Assembly (NCBI GenBank): GCA_009193035.1
Contig: SWDT01000686.1
Location: 1-64,000 of the forward strand
Source of the DNA: Halicephalobus mephisto
Taxonomy: Eukaryota; Nematoda; Chromadorea; Rhabditida; Panagrolaimidae
DNA: 64,000 bases
Direction: 5' to 3'
Positions 44,608 to 57,184 of this stretch are shown here, one piece after another. The notes beneath the pieces are model-generated. The model ran no database searches. It was not told the DNA's origin and was given only the letters and a program-made list of their open reading frames with translations. The stretch's first letter is position 1. Each line of letters begins with the position of its first letter. The position numbers were made by a program, and so were the translations under genes.

Positions 44608-45813
44608 ATATTTCGGTTTTTTTAAGAATTCATGAAGCGGAAAAAATTATTATCTTGTCGGACAAATCGTCATTTTAAAATTTTCGAAAAAACCACCATT
44701 GATGCGCAAAAAAACAAATTTCGGCTTTTTTCGGCAGCCAATAATCTTGGAGAACGAAAAAGGGTATCAAATAACAAACTGAGGATTATTTTTTCTATTT
44801 TTTAAAATCCTTAAAATTTTTCAAAATGGAACAAAATGAAAAATTCAGTTTTGAAAATTTTGATTTATTTAGACAGCTGAAGTTTCACAATTGGTTTGAT
44901 TTATAGATTCGTAGATTTACTTGTTGTCAGGAATTATGCGGGAGAACAAGTGCCATAATGAGTGATTATATCGGATTAGGGCACTTTTGAGGTTATCGGT
45001 CTCTCATCCATCTTGTTTAATAACCAAGTGAACAACAAAAACAAAGTTACACAAAAATTAGAGCAATATCTCGAAAGGAAATTCAACCGTAATTACATAA
45101 AAAAATAAAATTAGAAAATTAAAATAAAAATAAAATTAGAAAATTTAAATAAAAAAATTTAAAATTTAAATAAAAATAAAATTAGAAAATTTAAATTTAA
45201 AAAAATTTAAAATTTAAATAAAAAAAATAAAATTTTTTCTAAATTTAAATTAAAAAAATTACGAAATAATTTCGACGTGAATTTCTAGGATTTCTGATTT
45301 TAGGTTAATTCAGAGTTTGGAGAAGATTCTAAGAATTACCGCGAGAATCTGGAAGGTTTCAGAATTCATTAGATTCGGCTAAATTTCAGAATTTTAAAAC
45401 AAGTAAATATAAATAAAAATAGCAATATTATAAAAAAATATGGAATTTACGGACGCAAAAATCTAAAATTTACTAAAAAGTCTAAATTTTAGGTAAAAAG
45501 GAACATGAGAGAGCGAGTCTGTTTGACAATTGCCAGATTTACCAATTTTCCACCTTTACAACTCTCTCTCTCTTTCCGCGGGAATTCAAAAATTCCAAAA
45601 AATACACTATTGTAAAAATCGAAAATAATACTTTTTTAATTTAAAAAAAGCGGATTTTATGATAAGTACCAGATTTACCAACTCTCCCTTTCCTCGATAA
45701 TTCGAAAATTTTCATCATTTCTAACAATATTATTCATTCTAAGTCTTTTTAAAATTTTTTATAAACATATATACAATAAACCTCGTCAAGTCCAGAAATA
45801 TTGATAAACATAA
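44608..45813. other. Spacer downstream of the PI3K gene
   Basis: 44860-45060 is moderately complex (GCGGGAGAACAAGTGCC) without a gene. 45090-45250 is an A/T array (AAAATTTAAAATTTAAATAA). 45255-45600 holds a TTTCGACGTGAATTTCT block followed by the gcGAGTC/CCAGATTTACC repeat described separately. Confidence 0.5.
45420..45600. repeat. Dispersed repeat GAGTC/CCAGATTT, copy near the PI3K 3' end
   Basis: About 175 bp nearly identical to 54050-54235, including AAATATGGAATTTACGGACG, AAAATTTACTAAAAAGTC, GAACATGAGAGAGCGAGTCT, TGACAATTGCCAGATTTACC and TTTCCGCGGGAATTCAAAA. More distant relatives lie at 23880-24010 and 58840-59400. Confidence 0.85.
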
Positions 45814-48800
45814 TTACAGACTACATGTTAATGTAAACCAATTCGAAATCGTTTTGGCACCTTTGGCATTGGGACGACTTGACAAAACTTGTTCTACAGG
45901 CACTAATGCTCCACACATTTTGTAGTTATCTCGTACAATAGGTGATCCACATTGCCATATGGACACATCTATGATTGAATTTTTCATTTCTTCTTCTGAA
46001 TCAAAATTGTATTCTGCTGTGTAACTATATGAAGGATTACAGGTATTTTTGATTATTGTTGATTTCTTCTTCGTATTTCTCATCCGATCCGGCAAGATTT
46101 TAATCTTCACATAAGAATCAGGAGGTGCAGTAGATAAAGAACTAATCAACGGCAAGTTCCGAGCATGTCCGACGTAAATCTTGAGAACGTTAGATCCGTT
46201 TTCGACAGAAAGTGACAAGTGAACAGAAGGTGGTTCGTTTGATGACGTATTCTGATCTGCAATCAAATCTATTATTATCTCAAATCTGGTATTTATCTCC
46301 CCGGAGGTAGAATCCCCTCAAAGACGTTAATTTGAAAACCTTGTGACCGGCAGGAATCGAACCCGGGTCCCATGAGTGACAGTTGCGTGCACTGTCCACT
46401 ACACTATTCAAAGAAAAAAAACAACTATTTCTAAATATATATATAACTCCCTTACTGATAGCATCCTTGACGACTTCTGGATTCGTGTCTCGATGAATAG
46501 CGTGGAAAAACGTATAAAATGAGTCACACTAAAAACCAAATTACAAAAATAATTACAATAAAAAAATACCAAAGTAATTTCATCTGTCAATTGCAAAAAA
46601 CGCATGAAAAAGTGTTCAAGTAAAATTTTCCTCTGAGCCGCTGTTTGTCTTGTGTTAGATCTCCCAAATCCACTACTCAAGTCCAAAACCGGCAAAGCAG
46701 CAGGACCAAATCTTCTAGTTAAGGCTCTATGAAGTTCTTCAACTTCTTCAAATGATCTATATATCAAACTCGGAAGTTTTTCATTGACTCTGTAGACTTT
46801 AAAAAGATACATCTAAAAATAAAAAAATTAAACACCATAAAAATATTAAAAAAAATAAAAAATAAAAAATAGAAAAAGTTGAAAAATAAAAAATTAAATA
46901 TCTTTAAAAAAACAAAAAATACCAAAAATTTTTAAATTAATAAAAACATCAAAAATTATTAAAAATTAAAAAAACTCACATAAGTTTTAGCTGGATTTTT
47001 CCATTTTTCGTAATTAGTTACATGAACAGCACGAATTCTCCCATCTTCAGCTACAGTATGAATTTCATTTGTAAATGAGAATTCAAATTTTTCAGATGCT
47101 TGTATTCCACCACTTCCTGACATTTTCTGAGCTACAGTATGAGCAAGGAAGTTCAATCTTGGAAAATTGCTTGTCATACTACTTCTGATCATTCCGCCAA
47201 AAAATGATGCCGCTTCAGCATCAGAAAGTTCTAACATTAAATTTTTTTCGACAAATTCTACAGATCCAACATTCATGTTCGGAATTGACGAACAAGACAT
47301 CTAAAAAGTAATTTCAAATAATATTATAAAAACCAAAAAGTCGATTTTTTCGTTAAAAATTTCAATAAGAATTTTTAAAACCTACATTAAAAATTTAATT
47401 TCGTAATTTTACGTAATTTCAAAATTGAAATAAAAAATCCTCCAAAATCTAGAAATTTCTAAATAACAGTAATGTCGAGTAAATAACCCTCTAATTACCT
47501 TTTAAGGTTAATTTTTAATATATAAAAATATTAATAAACATTTTAGAAATCTTAACTATCACTACAGTAACCCAATAAAAACTAATTTTTAAAATATTAA
47601 AATTAAAAAAATTTAAAAAATAAAAACTTACAAAACGAATCATATTCAAAAATAGAAATTAAAAAAACCATAACTATCACTACAGTAACCCAATAAAAAC
47701 TAATTTTTAAAATATTAAAAAAACTTACAAAACGAATCATATTCAATAATAAAAATTAAAAAACCCTACACTACAGTAACCCAATAAAAACTAACTTTTA
47801 AAATATTAAAAAACATTAAAAAATAAAAACTTACAAAACGAATCATATTCAATAATAAACTGCAATTTTTTCTGACAATATTGAAAGCTTTACAACAATT
47901 ATCAATAAACTGTTGAAATTTATCCGTATGAGATTTCATTCCATTATTAATAGCAACTACCATTTCAGGAGTCAAAATAAACGGAACTCTATCTCTATTG
48001 AATCCCATTGCTGTTTGCCAATCTCCCATGTATTTACCAAAATCAATATGAAATACATGTCCTGCTGTACTTATCAAAATATTATCATTATGTCTATCAC
48101 CAATACCTAATACATACGTTGCAACACACCAAGCAGCACATGATCTATTAAAATTATCAAATGCTGTTCTATAATTAAATTCAGATGGATTATGTCTTGC
48201 AATCCAATTCGATATTGTATCATCTTTAAAAACATCTGTAGCACGATCAGATATAGCTATTTGAATTTCTCTCAAAGTTTGACATTCAGTCACAAGTTCA
48301 ATAATACCTCTATTTTTTCCCGTAGGCAATACACGATAAATAAGCATTCTTAAATCCAAATTTTCTCTCAACCACATATCATTCATTAATTTAACAAGTT
48401 GAAGAACAATTGAATCTTGTCTCAAGTCATCTCCTACTTTGTAAATAACACCGTAATTAATCCTTTCTCCTATGAAATTCAATTTCAACGGTCTCGTTAA
48501 AGAATTAAATACTCCACAATCTTCCAATTTCATTGAAGTACAAAAAAAACCTGGGTTAATCGGCAATCTCAATTTCGTAATCATTAATTTATCGTTTATC
48601 TCTTCTAGCATTCTTAAAACTGTTTGATTTGCCATCTGAATTGAATTTGCTTCTTTTGCTGCTTTGCATATTTTGTCCAATTTTGCTAAAAAATCTTTCT
48701 GACATGACAATTCTTCTCCAAGATTAGGAATATCGAGATCAAAAATAAGATCCCTCAAAATATGACATCTAGCACTGTACGACGCTTCTTCATTCATCGT

Positions 48801-51800
48801 CCGATGATCTAATTCCCAAAAAAGTATAATTGCAAAACGACGATCTTGAGTACATCTTTCAATAAGGAACTTTGCCAAATCAGAATCTTCAAAAAGTTCG
48901 AATCTCAATGATTCAATCAATTGCGGTAGTAAATTAATTAAAAAATCTGATGAACCTTTCCGAATAATTTCCACCGTTTTTTTTCGGACAATTTTGTCTT
49001 GAAAACTAAAAATAAAAAATTAAAGTTTTTAAAAAATCTAAGAAATATTGGAAATTATAAAAAGTAAGAAAATTAAAATATTTAAAATCTAAAAAACATC
49101 AAAATTAAAAAATTAGAACAAATACTAAAAACTTATAAAATATTAAAAATTTGAAATTTAAAAAACAAAAAATACTAAATACTAAAAACTAAAAACTAAA
49201 AACTAAAAAGATAAAAAACAAAAAATATTTAAAATATTAAAAATTCAAAAATACTAAAAATCAAAAAGATAAAAAAAAAACAAAAAATTTTAAAAATTAA
49301 AAAATATTAAAAATATCAAAAATTTTAAAAAATTAAAAATCCAAAAATATTAAAAATATCAAAAATTTAAAAAAATTAAAACTTACAATGGTAAAAGAAG
49401 ATTTAAAGCAAGTTGAGGTGGTGGTAAAGTCCATTTTTCCAATAACGGATAAATATTAGACAACGACAAACAATTCCATCCAATTGCTGATGCTAATGTC
49501 GGTACTAATGCTTCTGGAATATTCAATAATGCTTTTCTATTTGCCCATAATAGTTGTTTATCATCTTTTAAAATATTGTGATGTCCACTACATTTGTCGA
49601 TCAAACTCAAAATAATATTCTTATCTTTTTCGTTTAAATTTTTAAAATCTTGTGAACAAATTTGTTCATTTTCAATATTTTCAGGAAAACAAACTTGATA
49701 TTGATATTCAATAGTAGAAATAACAACCAAAGTTTCATTTTTGTTTCTAATCAGCGGAGTAGGACCCCAAGGTTCAATTATTTCTCCTCCTCTGCTCGAC
49801 TGTCTCAAAGGAAGCAGGATTTTTCCTTGACGAAGATATCCATCATGATTAAATATCGGCAAATAAGTAAATCCAAGAAACTGATGAGGTGTTCCATCTT
49901 TTGGAATTTCCTTCAAAATCCCAAAAACCATCAAGCAAAGTTGAGTTTCTCTCGGAGTCAGCATGATTGGGATTCCCATTTGGATCTATAAAAATTACAA
50001 ATCATAACATTTTTAAAATTAAAAATAATTAAAAGTAATTTTAACGGAAATTTCCAATCGAGATCAGAAAGTTGAAAATCCAGTGTTTGTGATTTCGTAA
50101 AAACACAACTACACTACTGTAAAAATTAAAAATGCATTTTTCAACAAAATGGTCCCGATGCGAATTTCTGGAATTTCATAGAAACTAAACTAGTCTAAAA
50201 TTTTGCTCTCTCGTAGTGCTTTCGTAATCGATTTTTTAACTACACTCTTCCTAAAAAATGTGTAACTTTCTGGATCAGGATATATGAATCTAGAATTTTC
50301 TGTCTACTCTCCAAAGTTGATTCTGATATATGAAATTACTAATAGCCTAAAAATAAAGTTCCTCGTGGTAATCATTTCGTAACTAATTTTTTAGTTATAT
50401 TCAAATAAATTTACAAACATCTAAACTAAGATATACAGAATCTAAAAATTTCTATTTCCTAAAGTTAATTTTCATATATAAAACTACTAATAAACATCCT
50501 AAAATCAAAATTTCTCTTAATAATCATTTCGTAACTAATTTTTTAGTTATATTCAAATAAATTTACAAACATCTGAACTAAGATATACAGAATCTAAAAA
50601 TTTCTATTTCCTAAAGTTAATTTTCATATATAAAACTACTAATAAACATCCTAAAAATCCCTAACTACCACCAAAGTATCCTATTGAAGAATTTTTTTTG
50701 CTTATTTTTAAAATTACTAAATACTTACCCAACTAGAAAAAGGAACAGACACAATTTTGTGATGATTTTTTAGACTTTTTCCATCAGAAACTTTCATTTC
50801 GCCTATAGGATTCGGACCGTACATCAACCTTACTTCCACATAGAATTGTCGATATTTCTGGAACCATGATGTCGGAAAATTATGCATACTTTCAATAAAA
50901 ACCATAAATTCATCATCAATTTTCGAAGATTCTTTAATTTCTTCACTTTCACGTTTTGGGATCAACGGTTTCAACGACACATCCGTCAATGTAGCTTCAC
51001 AAAACATAGTAATCATATTGTAAATAGCCCTGATTAGTTCTGATTTTGCATGACGATAATGTGATTCAACTTCGGCAGCCAAAATTGTTTCCAATGCTGA
51101 GCTGATTTCAAGGGTTTGGACTTTGTAGCACAGTTTGCAGAGATCAATAACTTTGTCCACGAGATCACTTCGCATTGTGATAGCTAAAGTAAAAAAACAT
51201 AAAAATTAAGAAATTACAAAAAAAAGTTAAAAATCACAAAGAATTTAGAAATTGTAAAATCATAAAATTTAGAAAATTATAAATTTAAAAAATCGAAAAT
51301 TTAAATAATAAAAAAATTTTAAAGATATAAAAAAAGTAAATTTAAAAAAATAAAAAAAAGTAAATTTAAAAAAATAAAAAAAATAAATTTAAAAAAATAA
51401 AAAAAATAAATTTAAAAAATAGAAAAAATAAATTTAAAAAAATAAAAAAAAATAAATTTAAAAAAATAAAAAACTTAAAAAATAAAAAAATTATGAATTT
51501 TAAAAATAAAAAAAATAAAAAACTTACAAAAAGATTGATTATTATCCATTATTGCGAGTTTCTCATTTATGGCATTAATTTTTTGTTTTAATAATTCACC
51601 AGAAAATCGAAATTGAGATGTTTCTGGACTAAAAAAATAAATATTAAAAAATTCTAAAATTATTTTTTACATTTGAAAAATCGAAGGTATAAATTGAAAA
51701 TTCACATCAGGTAAAATTTTCTGGCCTATTTGAAGTGGAACATCTTTTCCTCTGGACAAAAATTTCGAAACAAACGGAAGATTGCCGATACAACAATGAT

Positions 51801-53208
51801 TTTCTAAAAATTCATCAACTCCGTATAGTTTTAGAGCAAAATCTTCAATAAATATAGTATTTCCAATTTCTTCTTCTGGACAAAATCTATTAAGAACGGA
51901 TATTAATAAATCTTCACAGGTATTTGAAACTTCGTATGTCATTTCGATGTGGTCAGGAGCGCTTGAAAGACGTGACGGCCATGTTTCGTCCTTTTGGATA
52001 ATCAGCTTGATTGATTCAGCAATCGTTATCCGGTAATCTACAGTAGGAGCGATGAAAAATACATTTTCGCCTTTTGATTTTTTGAATTTCAGAACTTCAT
52101 CTTTTAGATTTTTGCATTGCAGAAAGTAACTATTTTCGTAATTGACAACTTCCAGATTTCCGGAAATCGGCAATTCTTTTTTTCTCGGATTCTGAATCGG
52201 GGGGACTTCTGAAGCTTCAGTAGCCTTCTCACTGGGACCTAATAAAGCCAGAAGATCCTCGAATCCCAAACTGGGGGTTTCGTTCTGAGGTTCAATTTTC
52301 GAAGTCTGTCTTCCGAGAGAACTGACTCTATTCATCTGCAATTTTACATGAAAATTAACTAATTTTGGACAAAAATATATAAAATTTGATTAATTTTTGA
52401 TAAAAATATATAAAAGTTGATTAATTTTGTATAGAAATATATAAAAATTAACTAATTTTGGACAAAAGTGTATAAAAATTGATTAATTTTGTAAAAAAAT
52501 ATATAAAAATTAATCAATTTTGTATAGCAACATATAAAAATTAACCAATTTTGTATAGAAATATATAAAAATTGATTAATTTTGTAAAAAAATATATAAA
52601 AGTTGATTAATTTTGTATAGAAATAAAACCAACCACAGGAGGAGCTGCTGGAACGTCATCGAGATCAATCAGTTTTCCCTCATAAGTTCGGAAAGGCACG
52701 ATAATTGGACTATGATTCACATGGGTGACAGGGTTATGGGGTGGTACTGATATATGGATCGAGCTTTGTACTGGCATTAGACTTGGCGGAATGTGTTTCG
52801 GAATTGGCGGTTGACTTAGAGTACTTCCTGGGAACGGAATAACTGTCTCGGGACTTCTGAATCCAAAATTCCCGGACATGGAATAAGGAGGCCGGAAGCC
52901 GTATGGCAAAGTGGCACTGGACATGGGAACTAAGTGATGTGGAGGGGCTACGGGTGCCGGGGACCGGGGTCCCGAACTCGGCGATGGTTCGTTGTATAAA
53001 GCTGTGATTTCGTCGTAGTTCCTCTGTCTTGCGATAACTTCCGGATCTCCCAGAAGCAAATCCGGCGAGTCATCGTTCCGTCGACGTTGCTCTTCCTCGT
53101 AAGTCTCTCTGAAAAAATTTCATATATAAAAAACAATTTTTAAACAAACCGGCTCAATTGTAGTGCTTTCTGAAGTTCTTCCTCTTCATCATAGCTACTA
53201 GTGGCCAT
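45814..53208 (-). CDS. piki-1: Class II phosphatidylinositol 3-kinase catalytic subunit (PI3K-C2)
   Basis: Makes PI3P and PI(3,4)P2 on endocytic and phagosomal membranes. 1534 residues in 11 exons: 53208-53150, 53108-52634, 52335-51671, 51628-51528, 51183-50729, 49985-49387, 49005-47835, 47300-46980, 46812-46570, 46528-46456, 46256-45814; all phases agree. Domains: a UIM-like helix at the N-terminus (DEEEELQKALQLSRETYEE), a Pro-rich linker, Ras-binding domain (about 245-350), PI3K C2 (about 550-690), helical domain (about 700-880), kinase domain with KVGDDLRQD (about 974), catalytic loop GDRHNDN (about 1087-1093) and DFG (about 1106), PX (about 1270-1370) and C-terminal C2 (about 1400-1534). 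PX plus C2 after the kinase defines class II. The donor ending exon 2 has two options, three bases apart. Symbol by homology with the worm gene. Confidence 0.94.
46342..46412 (-). tRNA. Degenerate tRNA-like sequence (tRNA pseudogene or SINE head)
   Basis: Inside intron 10 of the PI3K gene, same strand. On the minus strand it shows a perfect B box GGTTCGATTCC, a T stem with four of five pairs (CCGGG/CCTGC), CTGTCAC as in a tRNA-Asp anticodon loop, and an A-box-like TAGTGTAGTGGACAGTG. The anticodon stem does not pair and the 5' acceptor strand does not match CGGTCAC, so it is not a functional tRNA as it stands. Confidence 0.55.
47560..47860. repeat. Triplicated splice-donor segment of PI3K exon 7
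   Basis: The block ACTTACAAAACGAATCATAT followed by TCAAWAATARA occurs near 47627, 47725 and 47829. Only the last is attached to coding sequence (exon end MIRF|GTAAGT on the minus strand). The two other copies lie in the following intron together with repeated ACTACAGTAACCCAATAAAA blocks. Confidence 0.85.
50130..50680. repeat. Dispersed element copies in PI3K intron 5
   Basis: Contains a TGGTCCCGATGCGAATTTCT block followed by copies of the CATATATGAAATTACTAATA element. A 125-bp direct duplication (AATAATCATTTCGTAACTAA through TAAACATCCTAAAA) lies at about 50380-50500 and 50520-50655 with only a few differences. Confidence 0.8.
51240..51520. repeat. Low-complexity A/T array in PI3K intron 4
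   Basis: Repeats of AAATAAATTTAAAAAAATAA with a period of about 20 bp fill most of the intron. No other content. Confidence 0.85.
52360..52632. repeat. Tandem repeat, about 34-bp unit, in PI3K intron 2
   Basis: About eight units of AAATATATAAAAATTGATTA followed by ATTTTGTATAG, with variants GGACAAA for GTATAG. Confidence 0.88.
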
Positions 53209-53674
53209 TGGATATGTGAAACTTTAATAAAATCATAAAAATTCCAGGAACTAGACGTTAGAGCGAGTCACGCTGATTGGAAGCGAAACGGACTGATTTT
53301 CCTCCTCGGACACAATTCTCGACGAGAAAAACTGGTCAACATTAGATGCTTGGCTTTTTCCGTCGTTTGCCTAAATTTCCACTTCTCTTCGGAAATCCCC
53401 CTAAAATCCACTCCAATCATTTCTTCCATATATCAAATTCCCACTTATGCTAAAACACTACAAATCTAACCAATTTTAACAATAAAATGAATAATTTAAG
53501 TTCTTATAAAATACATTTAAAAAGTAATTTTTATTCCACGTGAAAAATCCTGATTTTTTATTTCGAAATGATCGATAACTAAAATGGTTTTGGAAAAATA
53601 AATGCAAATTGAGATACTAGGGTAATTATTAAAACAATGAGGAATTTTTCCGGATTGATTACTGTCATGGGGGT
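53209..53674. other. Spacer between PAN-domain gene and PI3K gene
   Basis: About 466 bp between two co-oriented genes, wider than a typical nematode operon spacing and without a strong trans-splice acceptor next to the PI3K ATG. 53250-53400 is complex (GAGCGAGTCACGCTGATTGG; CCTCCTCGGACAC) and is probably the PI3K promoter. Confidence 0.5.
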
Positions 53675-56600
53675 TCAGCAACGCTCGATCTCAAGACCGT
53701 CGTCAGCACAGCGTTCTTTACACTTCCTAGTCCTTACCCGGACTACTTGATGGTTGATCTTGAATCTGCAAGAGGACCATTCACTCCACTGTAGAGTTGG
53801 GTCCAAGACAGCGTCGACATCGACCACTGGTCTCGCCGCTCCGAAGACTCGTTGCGATCGTCGTCTACTGGTGCAGCCGTTCTCGATCAGGACCCATCCT
53901 GGATCTGTTTCTTCCGGAGCACTTGGATTTTCGCCGATGTTGGTGGAGTGCAAGAAGCATCGTCTTCTGTTAGAATCAAAAGAAGCCGCCTGAAAAAGTC
54001 ACTTTAAAATCAAAAATGAAAAATAAAATTCTAACAATCCAAAGTTAGGACTACAATATTATAAAAAAATATGGAATTTGCCGGACGCAAAAATCTAAAA
54101 TTTACTAAAAAGTCTAAATTTTAGGTAAAAAGGAACATGAGAGAGAGAGAGCGAGTCTGTTTGACAATTGCCAGATTTACCAATTTTCCACCTTTACAAC
54201 TCTCTCTCCCTTTCCGCGGGAATTCAAAATTTCGGAAATTTTTATATCGTTTTTTTCAGATTTTAACTTTTATATTATAAGTTTTATAGTAATTTTTGTT
54301 ACTGAGTGTTCTAGAAATAAATTTTTAGAAATTCTAAAAACAAATAATTTAAATTTTCAATTTTTTGTAGATTACTTCGTAATTTTACAAAATTTCGAAA
54401 TTAATTTTCCAAAACATATTTTTGGTAAATTTAAAGGATTCTTAAATTACAAAACATAAGGTAAAAGTTCTTAAGTGTTTTAAAGTTGATTTTGATATAT
54501 GAAATTATTTCTAGAATTTCAAATTTTAAATAATATTACAGTAATCCGATAAACAAATCTTTTTAAATTATTTAATAAGAAATTTTCAAAATTGTTTTTA
54601 AAGAAAATCTTTTTTGATTATATTGAAAAAATTCTTTGATATTTAAAAAATCTTACTTGACATCCATTGACGTTTAGACAGGCTTGAAGACAACCTGTGA
54701 TTGAATTGCTTGAGGCAATTTTGAGAACAGTTGAAGACAGTTTTTTCTGAACGTGGAGAATAAAAATTTCGTCTTCTTGGCACTTTCCTCGATGAGACGG
54801 AAGACAAAACTTCTCAGCATAAATGACGTCATCATTTTCGACCAAACTTCCAGGACCATGAGGTTCGGCAAGAATACTGTATATTTCGCATTTTTGTAAA
54901 AGTGGGAAATAATTAATTGAAGAACATCGGAGATTTTCCCCAGAAGGGCCTTTTCCAGAAGAGCAAAATTGGGCACATTTGGATTGTTCGACTCCATGGA
55001 ATATTCTGACGTCGTTTTCCGATCCTGTTACTGGGAGGATAATCTCATTGCCAATAACGACATAATAAGCCGTGGAAGTCAAGCATGACCTTCTTCTTTG
55101 CGAAGAAGGTTTCCGGGGTTCCAGTGGGTGTGGTGGCAGGGGTCTGGGTCGGACCGTCGGTGGAGGGGCTGGGGTTGCTGGTGGAAGGGTTACTTTCCAA
55201 GTAGGAGTTTGTTTCCTACTGTAGTAGGGTTCCGGAGTGGTGAGAGCAGGAGGCGCGGAGTCGACATAGCCGAGTTCACTGGGGGAATTCGGAAGATGGA
55301 CAGATTTTGAAGAACCTCCGGGAAGCCCTCCAGTGGATCCTGGTCTGATTTGAAAGATGGATGGAGGGGGTTTGGGTCTTTCATAACCGAGTTCAGAAGG
55401 ACTAAAGTACAATTTTTTAAATTCAAGATTTCCAAATTAGTAAATTCTATAATTTGAAAAAATAAAAACTTGCTTGTTTGGAAGATGAACGGGAAGCTCG
55501 GAACCCCCAGGCAATCCGGCAGTGCTTCCTGGTCTAACTTGATATTTTTCCTTGTAAAACCCGTCAAGTTCAGATTTACCGTAACGATTTTCATCAAATT
55601 GCTTCTAGAAAGTTTTAAAATTATTAGTGAATTTTAAGTAATGCTTACCTCAGGGCCGGGGGTTTTCTTCCCGAAGGAAGCCTTAGGCACTGGTTGTGGT
55701 TTTTGATTTTTCTCGAAATCACTGTAATCCGTGTCTTCTGAATCCACGTACTCCTTGAAGTCGATTGGTTTTTCCGGAAGTTGCACACTTTGACTGATGG
55801 ATCGACTCGGATCAATCACGAATTCTTGTCCTTTGTGTTTTTTCGTGGATTTAGGAATAACCAGCTCTGGAATCTTATCCGGGTTTGTTTTAATCTTCTT
55901 GCTTAACGGACTTTTGATTATCTTAGGAGCAGCTCCGACCGGATGCAAGTTGGCGTTTGCACGAGCATCGTAGAATCTCTGCAGAGGTCCGGCACATTCT
56001 CCCGTCATGGCTGTCCTACGGTAGTAGTCGTATCCGTTGGCTGGATGCATTATAGCTGGGACTCGGGTTCCATCATGGGAGTACAGTCTACAAGAATGCT
56101 GAAGATGGTTATAGACGAAGGAACGACATAGCCCATCCTGAAAGTATGAAATCAAACCGATTAAAAGAATTAAAAAACCTGTTTTGCATTATTTGTAATA
56201 AAAATACATTGATCCAGACACTGAAGAGGCGAGATGTAAAATAACTCGGTAATCGGCTGAGAATTGTCGATGGATCTACGGACAATTCTTTGAAAACATC
56301 GCAGATCTGTAAAGACAATTATCAAAAACAAAAATGCGAAAAAACAATGATAAAAATGATAGAAAAAATGACAAAAGTAAGTTTTAAGATTCGCACGCCT
56401 TCAGTTGAAGAGCGTCTAGCTTAGAGAGCGCGGTCCCAGAACGATTAGCTGATCTACTGTAGCTGAGTACGGAACACCAGTCGTGCTCTCACTACTTTTG
56501 CCGTTGTTCTTTATCCTTATTTTTTGTTATTTTTTATTATTTATTATTATTATCGTTAGTTTTTTACCTTCGCGTTTTATTATTGATATATTAAACATTT

Positions 56601-57184
56601 CTAATACTTCTCTATCTTATACGCAATTTAGAACGAAAATCCCTGTCCTAATCTAGTTTGAAATATCATTGAATATTAGTCGTGTTATTGTTATTATTGA
56701 TATATTAGACATTTCTAATATTCCCGTATATGCGATTATAGGACGAATAGTCTACCATCAATTAAAAGAATATTGACTATTGCAGTATTGTTATTGTTTT
56801 TAGACATGTGCATTCATGAATTAAGCCATTATAATACTTTTTGGTGCTACATGTGAGCCTACAACTTCAATTATGTAACAAAAATAAGCATTTTGGAATT
56901 CATACCCTCTACATTGTCCCAGCATCATCTCATCTGATATCTTAATTTTATCTCGCAACACCCTATGGCTACCGCAGACCCCTATCCTTCAAGACCGCTC
57001 TGAGTTATTTCTTTGAAATCACTATGCTACCTACTGCACTCAGTAAACTACCCCAATATTCATATTCCCTCTACGGACCTAGCAAAGTATAAATTATTTT
57101 TCACTTACAGAGAGATCTGCTTTCGACAAAATTTAATAAACAAAAAATAATTAATATGAAATTCATAAAGCCTTTCGGTATCAT
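53675..57184 (-). CDS. Secreted PAN/apple-domain protein with TSP1-like C-terminus
   Basis: Predicted extracellular protein of 627 residues, probably cuticle or matrix associated. Exons: 57184-57109, 56306-56179, 56137-55649, 55604-55474, 55401-54657, 53989-53675. All phases agree only if intron 4 uses a GC donor (see findings). Signal peptide about 1-22 (FILIIFCLLNFVES). First PAN domain about 28-105 (LRCFQRI, CLDQCIF, DGLCRSFVYN, CRLYSHDG). A basic and acidic linker follows, then two copies of RPGST.GLPGGS...VHLPN.PSELGY (about 255-320) and a Pro-rich stretch. Second PAN about 381-474 and third about 482-562. The tail has WSEWSSC and RVRTRKC, a shortened thrombospondin type-1 module. PAN domains bind protein or carbohydrate. 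No named orthologue recognised. Confidence 0.82.
54050..54235. repeat. Dispersed repeat GAGTC/CCAGATTT, copy in PAN-gene intron 5
   Basis: Nearly identical to 45420-45600. It differs by expansion of a GA run (GAGAGAGAGAGCGAGTC) and by CTCTCTCCC in place of CTCTCTCTC. Confidence 0.85.

Noticed and set aside
56380..56520. GC-rich patch in intron 1 of the PAN-domain gene considered as an extra exon
   Set aside because: Joining 57109 directly to 56306 keeps the frame, and no acceptor/donor pair in the patch fits the phases.
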